The notes: generated from the sequence alone by a model not told the origin. 64,000 nt of DNA from Ktedonosporobacter rubrisoli (GCF_004208415.1 NZ_CP035758.1:6324001-6388000), one strand, 5' to 3'; counted from the first letter of the stretch, positions 29,317-39,023 are shown. Translations and numbers: made by a program.

Positions 29317-30075
29317 TCAGGATTCTTCAGATCCCAACAGTTGGAGGATAAGTTGCTTCAAGGCAGTCGCTGAGGCGCCAATATGAAAGGGCACAATGCG
29401 TCCACGCCTCACCACTTCGCGGAGCCGCTCATCAGCAATCTGCGCCGCCTGATCGCGCCACAGACGCACAACATCATCGGCGAGACGCCCGCTTCCCTCG
29501 ATCACCAGCAGAGGCCAGCCATGCCGTACCGTGGTCAGCGCCTCATCGAGCGCAATCGATCCACCGTTGGCCAGCAACGTCAGAGCTCCTTTTTCCCGCG
29601 CGATAGCCCGACCCAGCGCATACATCATCTCGGTCTCACACCCCCACTTGTTACCCTCAACCAACACAAAATGCGAATGATGCGGATCAAGCGAAACAAG
29701 CTCTTCAGTAAGCGCGCTGCTGGGTCTACCTGGATACGTCACCAGGCCTGTCGGTGCCACACCCAGCAGTGGCCTGCGTTGCCCATGCCGAAGCAGAGCC
29801 TGTCCCATGACCTGCATAATCCCCACATGCGAACCGCCGTCGATAATTACTGCTCCTGCCTCGACGGCTGCTGGCACAATGCTCTCGGTCCCCAGGTGCG
29901 TAAGCAGAGCGGCGTACTGACCCGCAAAGTTGCCGGCGCCACCGGCAATCATGATCAGCGGCGCCGGATATTCCAGCTCAAGCGCTTCAAGAATGCTCTC
30001 AACATGCCCTGCTAGCGTGGTAGAGACCACGCGCGCATGATTGCGCTCCGAAAAGAATATTCTACTGCTGTGCAT
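29317..30075 (-). CDS. TRPM-like SLOG domain protein (LSDAT, prokaryotic type)
   Basis: A 252-residue, single-domain protein of the SLOG superfamily, in the branch shared with the N-terminal region of animal TRPM channels. Matching segments are IMIAGGAGNF, AVIIDGGSHVGIMQVMGQAL, GVAPTG, SLDPHHSHFVLVEGNKWGCETEMMYALGRAI and VIEGSGRLADDVV. The glycine-rich loops are expected to bind a nucleotide or nucleotide-derived ligand. Comparative genomics places SLOG domains in nucleotide-centred signalling and conflict systems, often with small membrane proteins, so the adjacent 2TM/TPR gene is of interest although convergent. Ligand and role are not known. Confidence 0.8.
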   Translation of the reverse strand: MHSSRIFFSERNHARVVSTTLAGHVESILEALELEYPAPLIMIAGGAGNFAGQYAALLTHLGTESIVPAAVEAGAVIIDGGSHVGIMQVMGQALLRHGQRRPLLGVAPTGLVTYPGRPSSALTEELVSLDPHHSHFVLVEGNKWGCETEMMYALGRAIAREKGALTLLANGGSIALDEALTTVRHGWPLLVIEGSGRLADDVVRLWRDQAAQIADERLREVVRRGRIVPFHIGASATALKQLILQLLGSEES

Positions 30076-30179
30076 AGCTTCCTGGCCTTTCCTCTACAAA
30101 AGGGTCCTCGGCAGAAGGACCCTTGAAGCAGCGTATTCACCTTATGTTGCTTAAACTATAACACAACACATAGGCATAT

Positions 30180-31901
30180 TTAGACGTTGAGCGCCTCCAA
30201 CTTACCAGTAGAGGATTTGCGCATATTGCGCCGCCAGGAAGCCAAGGAAGCGCGCGCCGTGCTCAACAGCGAAGCATCGCGCTGATGAGCGCTGTACAAC
30301 GCCAGGCCAATCTTGGGCAAGCTTAACGCATCCGAGTATACAAGATAGCGGCTCTCCCAGATAGGATGAAACTTCTTTTTAAAGTTAAAGAGCGAGCGAT
30401 TCTTCTCGGGATCGCCGAAGCGATGGGTCAAGAAATCTATGCTTGAGCCCAGGAAGGTCTCGTCATCTTTATTGGTATTACCCAGCGGAGCCAGGCCAAG
30501 GCTAATCGTCTGCGCGCCGCAGCTCTTCAAGTATTCAATCGAGCGCGCCAGCAGCAATTCCATCGTCCCGGGCGCACAACGCGCGGCCCGCCGCATAAGA
30601 TCAAGTCCCCAACCCTCGCGGCCATAGATCGGCACAAAGTTCACAAAAGCATGCACCCGATTCGTCTTATCCACAGCTACTGCATACATTAACTCAGGAT
30701 TGCTCTGCGGATCAAAGTGCCCCATGCTAAAGCCCATCTCCATGCCGCCCTTACTGACCAGCCAATCGTGCGATATGCGCTCCATTTGCGCAAGCTGCTC
30801 AAAGTCACTAATGCGTCCCCGATAGAAGACAACGTGCACATCTTCTTTCTCGGCCCGCTTCGCACTTGAGCGCACGTTCGCCATAGCTCCGCCCTTGAGG
30901 GTAAACTTCTCGGTGTTGATAATCGCGTCCTCGCCGATCTTCAGCAAGTGCAATCCGGCCTCCCGATACAGGTCCGCGATCTCCGCGCGCACCTGCCAGA
31001 AAACCGCAGTCCAGCTTTGCACGTGGCAGAAGTTCATAAATTGCTCGATGACCGCCGCCGTCTCATGGTCAGGACCAATCGGATCGCCGGCCACCACAGC
31101 CGTGCTGCCGACCAGCACATAGCTAATTACCGACTTGCCAGACTCCGAGAAGAAGTAGGACTTATCAAGGCCCATAGCAAAGTAGGAAATTGAGCTCTTG
31201 CCATACAGGCGCGTCAGTTGCGCGACCTCATAGCGCTCCTCGGTATCTGGCAGCAGGACAGCCGCCACCGGTCGAAAGAGCTGAACCATGCCATAGAGCA
31301 CAGCACTGATACAGAGCACAGGCAGCGCGTGACCAAAGAGAAAGGCTGGCGTGCCGCGCGCAATATGGACCATATGCGCATTGGTAAGGATGCGCAGGGC
31401 GAAGACCTCAATACCAAAGCGATCAATCAAAGGATTGAAGTCATCATAGAGAGCGATAAAGCCCCCGATCGTATAGAACACTACCACGCCAAGGCCCAGC
31501 GTCAGGGCAATATATCCCCGCCAGACCGAAGGCGGATCACTTCTCGCTAGAAAAAAGTTGCGCAAACAGCAGAGCACTAGCGCCAGGCCCAGGGCTACAA
31601 CGGTGGCCAGAATGGAGCCTCCGCGCAACACATGCAAGAGGCCCGAGAGCAAGAGCAGCACAAGGGTCAGGTGCCAGGCGTGGGCCTTACTACGCATCAA
31701 GCCATACGAGAGCATAATAAGGAAAAAGCCTACAACCACCGTAAGCGTCTGCGCCGGAATTTTATGCGCCACAAACGGCCATGCGCCAAGCAGGATATCC
31801 CAATTGAGCTTGGGCACGATGGCCGAGAGCATATCAGCAATACCTACAAACCCTGCAATCAGCCCTATTGTATAGCACACAAGCGGACGAATACGATTCA
31901 T
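30180..31901 (-). CDS. MprF-like DUF2156 membrane protein
   Basis: About 573 residues. The N-terminal 210 or so contain six membrane helices. The C-terminal 330 are a DUF2156/LPG-synthase C-terminal domain with the markers GKSSISYFAMGLDKSYFFS, VISYVLVGSTAVVAGDPIGP, FVNFVPIYGREGWGLDLMRR and ISLGLAPLGNTN. In MprF this domain moves lysine or alanine from aminoacyl-tRNA to phosphatidylglycerol, lowering surface charge and giving resistance to cationic peptides. The large flippase domain of full MprF is shortened here. I prefer the start at 31901 (MNRIRPLVCYTIG), although 31937 is possible. The amino acid transferred is unknown. Confidence 0.8.
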   Translation of the reverse strand: MNRIRPLVCYTIGLIAGFVGIADMLSAIVPKLNWDILLGAWPFVAHKIPAQTLTVVVGFFLIMLSYGLMRSKAHAWHLTLVLLLLSGLLHVLRGGSILATVVALGLALVLCCLRNFFLARSDPPSVWRGYIALTLGLGVVVFYTIGGFIALYDDFNPLIDRFGIEVFALRILTNAHMVHIARGTPAFLFGHALPVLCISAVLYGMVQLFRPVAAVLLPDTEERYEVAQLTRLYGKSSISYFAMGLDKSYFFSESGKSVISYVLVGSTAVVAGDPIGPDHETAAVIEQFMNFCHVQSWTAVFWQVRAEIADLYREAGLHLLKIGEDAIINTEKFTLKGGAMANVRSSAKRAEKEDVHVVFYRGRISDFEQLAQMERISHDWLVSKGGMEMGFSMGHFDPQSNPELMYAVAVDKTNRVHAFVNFVPIYGREGWGLDLMRRAARCAPGTMELLLARSIEYLKSCGAQTISLGLAPLGNTNKDDETFLGSSIDFLTHRFGDPEKNRSLFNFKKKFHPIWESRYLVYSDALSLPKIGLALYSAHQRDASLLSTARASLASWRRNMRKSSTGKLEALNV

Positions 31902-31937
31902 AGACAATACTGAGGCAACTTTCATCTCTTTTTGCAT

Positions 31938-32457
31938 AGGGAACCTTCAATTCCGGTATCTTTTGTATGTCACAGTTTGGAAATTTTCGTAGCAGTTCAT
32001 ATGCAACATCCAATTGCTGCGAAATGATAGCTCTAGCGGGCTTTGCTTTTTCCCTGCGTATTTTAGCATATCTTGTGAAGAACTGCCTGCATCACTGCCA
32101 GATATAAGACTATTGATCTATAACAAGCTCGCAATTCGTTAAACCTGTATCAAATTCCCCGGTGAGTGGATTCTCTTCTATTGCTATAGAATAGCTCTTC
32201 TTCTCGCTGGTTCCAGCTTTCGTGGAACTAAGCAATAGTGCAGGACAGGAAATTCTATGTTGTCCGCAAATCCATCTCCAAACATATAGACGCTCCAGCC
32301 ACCAAAAAAATCGCGTCAGAGCTAAAAATCAGTACAAAATTTTGCCGAGCTTTTGCAACACACATCCTGGCAGCACGTATATGTGATAGTATTGCAAACG
32401 AAACAGTTACATTTCAATGCTGAAATGTGGCTGTTAAGAACAAGAGAGGCATGTTTA
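31938..32457. other. intergenic region with a palindrome and a possible tiny frame
   Basis: About 520 bases between divergent genes. A perfect 8-bp inverted repeat ACATTTCA/TGAAATGT (32409-32428) sits 30 bases before the small membrane protein gene and may be an operator. On the minus strand 32110-32235 a 41-codon frame starting with TTG encodes a protein-like sequence ending NPLTGEFDTGLTNCELVIDQ, without a visible ribosome site. It may be a gene remnant or chance. Confidence 0.35.
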
Positions 32458-32823
32458 ATGATGAAGATGACGACTCTAGGGATGGACGAGCGCCTGGAAC
32501 GCGTACTGGCCTATGCCTTCTGGTGGGTCTCGGGCCTTGGGCTGTTTCTAGTAGAGAAAAATCGCAATGTGCGCTGGCACGCGGTACAATCTATGGTAAC
32601 CTTCGGGGGACTTTGCTTACTCATGTTCGCAGCAACCATGCTGAAGGCTATGCTGGGTTGGATACCGCTGCTCCACATCTTAACCGATTTTGGTCTTGGC
32701 CTGCTGCTCAACGTGCTTATGTGGGCCAGCCTCCTGCTGTGGATCTGGCTTATGGTCATGGCCTGGCTACGTCCAGATTATCGTCTTCCGTTTATCAGCG
32801 ATTGGGTTCGCCGTATCGTCTAA
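32458..32823 (+). CDS. small membrane protein, DUF4870-like
   Basis: About 121 residues. The segment WWVSGLGLFLVEKNRNVRWHAVQSMVTFGGLCLL carries the K-N-x-x-V-R-x-H-A-x-Q-S signature of the DUF4870/YtmI-like small membrane proteins, flanked by three to four hydrophobic helices. The start may be ATG 32458 or 32461; both follow GAGAGG. Members are widespread and of unknown function. It is monocistronic, with a palindrome upstream. Confidence 0.75.
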   Translation: MMKMTTLGMDERLERVLAYAFWWVSGLGLFLVEKNRNVRWHAVQSMVTFGGLCLLMFAATMLKAMLGWIPLLHILTDFGLGLLLNVLMWASLLLWIWLMVMAWLRPDYRLPFISDWVRRIV

Positions 32824-32958
32824 GACCTATCACAAGGCAAGCTAATTTCTTTTATCCACGGACTTTTCCTGGCCATCGTGCTACCTCTGGCTGTACACCT
32901 GACTGTCTCGGGCCCGAAAGGAGCGACTTGAGCGCCAGGCGTACAGCAAAAAGGTGCT

Positions 32959-33459
32959 CTATCTTTCCTCTCGACTGCGATATAACCAGCCCAGGGTAAT
33001 ACCAAAGGCCAGGTGGCGCAATATATTTTGCCAGAAGGATTTCCAGGTGGCCAGTTTAGGCATCTCGCCGTCCTTAATCAAGGGGTGGTATTTATCGGCA
33101 AGCGGGGTCAGGGTCCAAGCCGCAGCAACAAAGCCGCTAGCAAAAAGCGAGCCTTTTAGCCAGCCTGGACCGGGCAGCCAGCGCTTGGCCAGGGCGGCAT
33201 AGACCTGGGCCAGGGCCACACCGTTAAGCAGGTGAACGCCCCAGGAGAGCAACCAGGACCCCTTGCTGCTCTCTTTACCGACAAGCATGCCCTGGATAAA
33301 CTGTACGTCGTTAAAATAATTCCCTATAATATACCTGTCCTCTTCCATGAAGACGCTATAGACCAGCGTGGCAACCAGGCCAGCCGCCGCAGCTCGGCGC
33401 GGGCACCAATCGGGCGCCAGCACTTTCCATAATATTTTCACAGCTTTTCTTCTTTCCAT
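32959..33459 (-). CDS. membrane protein of unknown function
   Basis: About 166 residues from the methionine at 33459, with an upstream alternative at 33495. Hydrophobic segments at AAAAGLVATLVYSVF, WGVHLLNGVALAQVYAAL, GSLFASGFVAAAWTL and NILRHLAFGITLGWLY suggest three or four membrane helices, and basic residues lie at both ends. The pattern recalls DUF1440/DUF6789-like bacterial membrane proteins, but I cannot place it with confidence. It lies downstream of the aldehyde dehydrogenase gene in the same direction. Confidence 0.6.
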   Translation of the reverse strand: MERRKAVKILWKVLAPDWCPRRAAAAGLVATLVYSVFMEEDRYIIGNYFNDVQFIQGMLVGKESSKGSWLLSWGVHLLNGVALAQVYAALAKRWLPGPGWLKGSLFASGFVAAAWTLTPLADKYHPLIKDGEMPKLATWKSFWQNILRHLAFGITLGWLYRSREER

Positions 33460-33515
33460 ACAAGTCACACGCTTTTGAGCCCGCCTGCGCTCCAACTTTT
33501 CTCAAACCACAAGTA

Positions 33516-33541
33516 AGCCCGGCTTTTCTGCTTGCCGGGCT
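33516..33541 (-). terminator. hairpin after the aldehyde dehydrogenase gene
   Basis: AGCCCGGC (33516-33523) and GCCGGGCT (33534-33541) form a perfect 8-bp stem just beyond the stop of the dehydrogenase gene. On the minus strand it is followed by TTACTT, a weak T-run. Confidence 0.5.
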
Positions 33542-33559
33542 GCTGGTCTGCTCAAGCTT

Positions 33560-34990
33560 CTACTGCTGGCTGGGCGCCGGAAAGGGAAACCACCAGGGAT
33601 CATTGATACCAGGATTGGTCAGCAGGGCACGCGTGCGCAAGAAGCGCTTGATGGCCGCCGGTCCCATGCGCGAGCCGCCCAGGCCGGAATATTTAAATGA
33701 GTGCTCTTCGCCATCATGCACAAAGGCTGTCAGCGAGACATCGTTAATGCTCACAGCTCCTGCCTCCAGGTGATGGGCCACGGCCTCGGCCTCTTCCGCG
33801 CTGCCGGCAAAAACTGAAGCGCTCAAGCCATACAGGCTATCGTTAGCCAGGCTGATCGCCTCTTCGAGCGTATCAAAGGCCATGACAGGCAGCAGAGGCC
33901 CAAAGCTTTCCTCGCTCATATTCAGCATAGTATGCTTGACATTCGTCAGAACCGTGGGCAGACACCACAGCCCGCCGCCATGCGTCTCAATCGCGCCACC
34001 ACAATGAATTCGGGCACCCTTCTCTACTGCATCGCGCAGGTGTCGCTCAATGGTCCCGGCCTGGCGCACGGCCATAATGGGTCCGATCTGGCCGCTTGTG
34101 TACTCGGGATAGGCCAGCTTGAGCTGCCTGGCCTTCTCAACCAGGCGCGCGACAAATTCGTCAAAGATTGTGCGCGCGACATAGATGCGCTCGATCGATT
34201 GGCAGGACTGTCCGGTATTGACAACCGATCCCCACAGTAGAGCCGTTGTCGCACGCTCCAGGTCCGTGGAAGGCAGTACGATGGCCGGATCTTTTCCGCC
34301 CAGTTCAAGAAAAGCTGGGATAAAACGCCGGGCAGTGGCTTCGGCAACCTTGCGCCCGTTTGCCACGCTGCCAGTAAAGCAGAGGGCGTCCACGTACTCG
34401 ATAAGGGTCGCGCCCGTAGTACCATCGCCAACCTGCACATAGAACACATCGCGCAGCTCAGGTACGCGGGCAATCGTCTCCAATAGGGGAGCGACAAAGC
34501 GCGGCGTGACTTCGCTGGGCTTGATCAGCACAGCGCAGCCGGCCAGCAAAGCCGGGATGGCATCGATAAGGGAGAGCAGCAGCGGAAAGTTCCAGGGACT
34601 AATGATGCCTACCAACTGATGAGGAACGTAATCGCTACTGATCTGAATGAAGGGGACCACCTGCGAGGGCTTGCGCTCCTCAACATAGCTAAGTGGCGCC
34701 TGTTGGCACCAGCGCTCAATTGTTCCCAGCACGCCTTCAAGTTCCAGGACCGATTCGCCTAAACGCCCGGTATCGGTAGTCACGGCCTGGATCAATGGCT
34801 CGCGCGCCTGGCTTAGCTCTTCCTTCCAGCGCTGAAGCACGATACTGCGACCCGCGACGCCCAGCGCGGACCAGGCTGACTGCTTCGCGCGCAGCTCAGC
34901 ACAGCGTCTGGCCAGCTCATGCGCTTCCGGTAAGGTGATACTGTAATCTTCTCTGCCTGTCCGTGGATTACGAATACCCAGTGTAGTCAT
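33560..34990 (-). CDS. NAD(P)-dependent aldehyde dehydrogenase
   Basis: An aldehyde dehydrogenase superfamily enzyme of about 476 residues that oxidises an aldehyde to the acid. The cofactor and active-site markers are present: IISPWNFPLLL, IKPSEVTP, CFTGSVANGRKV, FLELGGKDPAIV (general-base glutamate), NTGQSCQSIERIYV (nucleophile cysteine) and EESFGPLLPVMAF. The start at ATG 34990 has AAAGGAT upstream; the open frame before it has no homology. The sequence resembles succinate-semialdehyde or aliphatic aldehyde dehydrogenases, but the neighbours do not identify a substrate. Confidence 0.9.
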   Translation of the reverse strand: MTTLGIRNPRTGREDYSITLPEAHELARRCAELRAKQSAWSALGVAGRSIVLQRWKEELSQAREPLIQAVTTDTGRLGESVLELEGVLGTIERWCQQAPLSYVEERKPSQVVPFIQISSDYVPHQLVGIISPWNFPLLLSLIDAIPALLAGCAVLIKPSEVTPRFVAPLLETIARVPELRDVFYVQVGDGTTGATLIEYVDALCFTGSVANGRKVAEATARRFIPAFLELGGKDPAIVLPSTDLERATTALLWGSVVNTGQSCQSIERIYVARTIFDEFVARLVEKARQLKLAYPEYTSGQIGPIMAVRQAGTIERHLRDAVEKGARIHCGGAIETHGGGLWCLPTVLTNVKHTMLNMSEESFGPLLPVMAFDTLEEAISLANDSLYGLSASVFAGSAEEAEAVAHHLEAGAVSINDVSLTAFVHDGEEHSFKYSGLGGSRMGPAAIKRFLRTRALLTNPGINDPWWFPFPAPSQQ

Positions 34991-35200
34991 TTTATCCTTT
35001 ACTCCCTCTACTGCATCTAAACATATGCATCTCGCTTTATCCTTACCGCAAAATAGCGTTACCGGGCTTTCCCGCTTGACATTATACGGCCCGCGTAACA
35101 AAAATATCCAGCTAGCTTATCAAGAGACACAAGAAGGCATTGTACGTATTTCCTCATTCATCCTCACGAATCGTTAGCCAGTCCGCAAGATGAGTGCATC

Positions 35201-36165
35201 CTAAACAGAACTGCTGGCTTTGAAGCGTTCATAAGCCGTAACGATACTCTCTAACGCGTCAGGATCAGTTGGGATTGTGACTGATATCTTCTCCCCTTCA
35301 TCGGTACGTGGAGTTATCGAGAGGGCCCTTTGGGAAGACGTCACTTCAAGTGCGGCAACATGCCCAAAATTGACAACATAAGCCCCCATTGGAATGTGGT
35401 GTCCCCATAAACAAATCCATCCGGGAGAAGGGCCAGAACCGGTCGCTCCTGGAAGACCCATGCCACTACGCCTCCAAACACAGCTCCAATAGCCCCTATC
35501 AGTAGCGATGCCGAGACGAGCCAGTCGGGGGGAGTATCTCCTGCAGCGCCTATCTGCAGCAAGAAATTGTGGATGGAGAGGAAAGAATTCCCAGCACCTA
35601 TAGCCAGCCCTATGAGCATACTGGAGCCAACCAGGCCTATGAGGCCCCAACCACAGCCAGACACGAACATAGGCCATACGAAATCGGCGAGAGAGAAGAG
35701 GGGAATGACGCGCCAGTTAGAAGGGACACTTCTCTTACGAACTCTTGTGAGGACATCTTTCCCGTTGAGACCTTCAGACAGTGCTTGCCAGATACGCCGT
35801 CGCTTTTGCTCTTGTTGCCAGGAAAAAAACCGTGGGTCTCTGCTGAAAAAGTGAGCAGAAGAAACAGGTTGATGAGGCTGTACGGCAGGCATGGTAGCCT
35901 CTGGCGACGCTGATGTCATATCAGGCGTGCTGACTTCTGGCAATGCTGGCGCCGGAACAGGAGGCGCCTTGCCAGGCTGCGCCAGTTGTTCTCTCACTTG
36001 TAGGAAGATTAAGGCAAGAAGGCAGAGAGCCAGGAACGCCAGGAGAAGCCATATATTATCCTTTACGAAAGCAGGAAGGGGAACAGCGTTTCCCAAAATA
36101 CCGCTGATCGAGGTGAGAATTACCGCTAAAGTTACAGTACTGGTAATTTGGCTTCTTCTATTCAT
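35201..36165 (-). pseudogene. membrane protein of unknown function, frameshifted in a G-run
   Basis: From ATG 36165 (GGGAG upstream) the frame has two N-terminal hydrophobic segments (about 8-25 and 38-56) and a Pro/Ala-rich linker. A basic helical region (RDPRFFSWQQEQKRRRIW) is followed by three more hydrophobic segments. It then reaches LPDGFVYGDTTFQWG and stops at 35341. The neighbouring frame carries on with AYVVNFGHVAALEV...LSITPRTDEGEKISVTIP and ends at 35201. One extra G in the five-base run (C5 on the plus strand, 35383-35387) joins them as one protein of about 320 residues ending in a PH-like or beta-rich domain. Family unknown. Confidence 0.65.
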
Positions 36166-36177
36166 AAAAGCTCCCAT

Positions 36178-37020
36178 TACCTATCATAAATAAATCTATG
36201 CAAGATTGCTTTTTGCTATTTGTGCTCTTTGAGCCCCACAAGCGACGTGAGTAGGAAAAATGGTTCTTTCATGACATGTTACTTCTCGTGTGAAGGAAGC
36301 CAACAACACCATCTTCCTTTAGTATATCTGATCAGCATGATGTTTGCCAGGAGATCATCAGCTTATTTTCAGATTTTACCTCTTAACCCAGAAAAATAGT
36401 GAGGTGGGTCTACGCTGCCCACATTTCATATTAACTGGCGCGCGCTCAGCCCTACTTCTCTTCAAGGCGCAAATCGCCAAAAAATTTGCGCAGGGGATGA
36501 ACTATTTTGGCAAGCATGCATTTGCTGCACGTACTTTGGTACCTCTATCAAGGCTACAGGTTGAGAATATCGTAAAAATAAGATAGAGAATAAAGTAATA
36601 CCTTTTGCGGAAGCACGTCTACGAGCACCATTAAGTCACAGTCTCCAACAATAGAGGCAGCCGCGAAAGGTATTTGTCTTTGCTCTGCACACATTTCTCT
36701 CCCTTCCCCCTCTTGTCTTTTAGTGCTTTGGGAGGAGTGCGCCGCCTGCGGGCGGCAGGAAAAGGAGAAGCTGGGGCTTTCACCCATCACTTCAAGCTTG
36801 CCAGCACATAGACGATTACCATGGTACTGTTTGAAGCAAATATATTGAGGATGACAAATAAAGTATAGTAAAAGAATAAGTGTGATCAAGCTTGCGGATG
36901 TCTCCTACGTCCGTCCTACCACCATAGAGCTAAACCCCCTGAGACAGGGCGTCCGCAAGCCACCCCTTCAATGCAGCCCGATCGCCACACTTCCCACACA
37001 ACCCTCCTCACGATCCAAAG
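36178..37020. other. 843-base gap with one nested stem-loop
   Basis: I see no convincing gene here; the open frames have poor composition and no ribosome sites. At 36890-36960 there is a two-part stem: GCTTGCGGA/TCCGCAAGC (9 bp) outside and TGTCTC/GAGACA (6 bp) inside. It may be a terminator remnant of the glycosyltransferase transcript, though no T-run follows. Confidence 0.4.
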
Positions 37021-38265
37021 CTAGCCCGCCGAGCGCTGTCGCTCATTGTGATACTGGCGACCCCGCCAGTCTACGCCCCTGCGCGTCACGATGCGCCAAG
37101 CAGATTGGGCCAGAATACCCTCAAAGATGGCTCCGGCCAGCGGATGGGTCAGTGCCGTGTACCACGGGACGCTCATCTGTCTGTTAAGCCAGGTTCGGTA
37201 GGCAAAAATCGCCCCAAGTTCCAGACCCATAGCCGCCCCCACCTCGCGTAAACCGATACTCACGCTGCGCTTTGTACGCACCAGGCGCGCCAATAAAGGC
37301 AGCAAAAAAGGCACGATAGAGATCATCGGGAGACCAAAGAGTTGGGTCAGGACAAACGCCAGCCCTCCGCGATTGCCCAGGAAGGCATTTTTGCGCCAGC
37401 CGCGCCAGGTATCGCGCAGCCCATGATACATGCGTACGCGTAGCAGGCCGCTGCCCTCCACAAATTTGAGCTTGAAACCGTTCTCTTTGACTACCCGCGC
37501 CAGGTCGCGATCGTCAAGCAAGGTATCGCGCAATTCGGGACGCGCATAGCCGCCGATCTGCTCATAGGCTTGGCGCCGAATGAGGATGTATTGCCCATTC
37601 GCTACGGCTACCGGGCTGCTGGGATCATTGACAAGCCGCGGCGGATAGAGCATGCTGATCCCCAGAAAGGCCATCGGCATCAAGGTCTTTTCCCAGAAGG
37701 TGGGTAGTTCCTGGGTAGAGGCGATGGTAAACAAGTCTACCTGTTCTTGCCTGGCTTGGGCAAGCGTCGAGCTCAAAGCGTTGGGGGCGTGCCAGGTGTC
37801 AGCATCGGTAAAGAGCAGCCACTCACCGCGCGCTTCCTGCACGCCCTGCTGAATGGCATGCGGCTTGCCGGCCCAACCTGGCGGTAGATCGCGCAGGCGC
37901 AAGATCCATAAGCGTTCCCCGCGTGGGTGGCTCGTGACCAGCTCATCAAGAATGCTGGCAGTCGCGTCGGTAGAGCCATCATCAACGACAATCACTTCAT
38001 AATTGGGATAATCCTGCTCCAGGAGCGAAGTTACGCAGCGCCGAATATTGCGCTCTTCGTTGCGCGCCGGCACAATGATCGAGACGCGCGGCTGCAAGGG
38101 GGAAGATGCTGGCTCCTGAGCCGGCTGAGGCGGTAATTTTCTGACATAATCATTTTTGTCAGGTGCTGTACGCCACCAGATTACAGCATAAAAACCGACC
38201 ACGCCAATCACATGCGACCAGAGCAGGAAGCGTGGCCAGCTATTCAACCAGTTATATTTGCCCAT
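37021..38265 (-). CDS. family 2 glycosyltransferase with C-terminal membrane segments
   Basis: A 414-residue GT2 enzyme. The N-terminus has one membrane helix, then the GT-A fold: VSIIVPARNEERNIRRC, VIVVDDGSTDAT, LLFTDADTWHAP (metal-binding DAD) and the acceptor-side DDRDLARVVKENG. Near the C-terminus hydrophobic segments anchor it in the membrane. It resembles the CrtQ-type and other lipid-linked-sugar transferases (AARNE, EQDYPNYEVIVVDDGS). The donor is probably a nucleotide sugar and the acceptor a lipid or carotenoid, but neither can be read here. It is monocistronic. Confidence 0.85.
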   Translation of the reverse strand: MGKYNWLNSWPRFLLWSHVIGVVGFYAVIWWRTAPDKNDYVRKLPPQPAQEPASSPLQPRVSIIVPARNEERNIRRCVTSLLEQDYPNYEVIVVDDGSTDATASILDELVTSHPRGERLWILRLRDLPPGWAGKPHAIQQGVQEARGEWLLFTDADTWHAPNALSSTLAQARQEQVDLFTIASTQELPTFWEKTLMPMAFLGISMLYPPRLVNDPSSPVAVANGQYILIRRQAYEQIGGYARPELRDTLLDDRDLARVVKENGFKLKFVEGSGLLRVRMYHGLRDTWRGWRKNAFLGNRGGLAFVLTQLFGLPMISIVPFLLPLLARLVRTKRSVSIGLREVGAAMGLELGAIFAYRTWLNRQMSVPWYTALTHPLAGAIFEGILAQSAWRIVTRRGVDWRGRQYHNERQRSAG

Positions 38266-38570
38266 TTACTTTGCCTTTTTGCAGGTTGTTTCCTTGCTAT
38301 TATAGCTAATATGTGCACGCAGCAACAAATCAGATTGCCGGGGCTCAGCTCCGCCTGTTTCCTCTGCAAACCCGCACACAGCAGCACCCGAGCGCCTTGC
38401 AGCCCTGCACCTTTGCCATCCCAGATCGAGGCGCTCATCTGTCTCGGCCACGAATTTGCTCTGATCCCAGGAATTTTGCATCCACTTAGCCTCATCAATC
38501 GTATAATACACAGTGAGCGCTAGAATGGCATTTGTAAAATCTAGTAATTATTCCCACAGAGGAGGCATTA
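38266..38570. other. divergent intergenic region
   Basis: About 305 bases between the GT2 gene and the GlsB-like gene, with no gene found. The plus-strand ribosome site AGAGGAGG lies at 38559-38566. Confidence 0.4.
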
Positions 38571-38870
38571 ATGGTAAATGCAGCATTAGTTCTTGGTATT
38601 GTGTTGGGCTCAGCTTTTAGCCCGACAGGACTTATCATCTGGATTATTATTGGACTGATAGCCGGCTTTGTCGCGAGCAAGATTATGTCAGGCGGCGGAT
38701 ATGGTCTTATCGGTGATATCATTGTTGGCCTGGTAGGAGCCCTTATCGGCGGCTTCCTTGCCAATCTGCTAATTCCCGGAGCTACCTTTGGCCTTATAGG
38801 CAGTATCATTGTCGCTATCATCGGCGCATGTATATTAATCGCTATTCTACGGGCTGTAAGAAGGGCCTGA
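38571..38870 (+). CDS. GlsB/YeaQ/YmgE family stress-response membrane protein
   Basis: A 99-residue protein made of three short hydrophobic helices rich in glycine. LIIWIIIGLIAGFVASKIMSGGGYGLIGDIIVGLVGALIGG is the transglycosylase-associated (GlsB/YeaQ) signature. In other bacteria these small membrane proteins are induced by general stress; their molecular role is not established. The start has a strong AGAGGAGG. Three hairpins follow the gene. Confidence 0.9.
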   Translation: MVNAALVLGIVLGSAFSPTGLIIWIIIGLIAGFVASKIMSGGGYGLIGDIIVGLVGALIGGFLANLLIPGATFGLIGSIIVAIIGACILIAILRAVRRA

Positions 38871-38904
38871 GCCGGCTAAGGACGCTCACTAATCATAAAG
38901 GTAC

Positions 38905-39023
38905 AGACCGCAGAACCCGACGCGGGGAAGCGGGTTCGCACAAAGGCGTGGCGAGCCCGCTGGCGGGCGAAGCCTGTACTATTGCGCATAACCTACGAAG
39001 GACCGGCATTGATCCGGTCCTTC
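38905..39023. terminator. cluster of three hairpins between convergent genes
   Basis: GAACCCG/CGGGTTC, GCCCGC/GCGGGC and the perfect 10-bp GAAGGACCGG/CCGGTCCTTC (38997-39006 with 39014-39023) lie in a row between the GlsB-like gene and the convergent NTF2-like gene. The last may end transcripts from either side, although no long T-run follows. Confidence 0.55.

Noticed and set aside
36899-36960. possible tRNA- or ribozyme-like fold on the minus strand (GGGGGTTTAGCTC)
   Set aside because: No complete cloverleaf, no T-loop and no hammerhead core are present.
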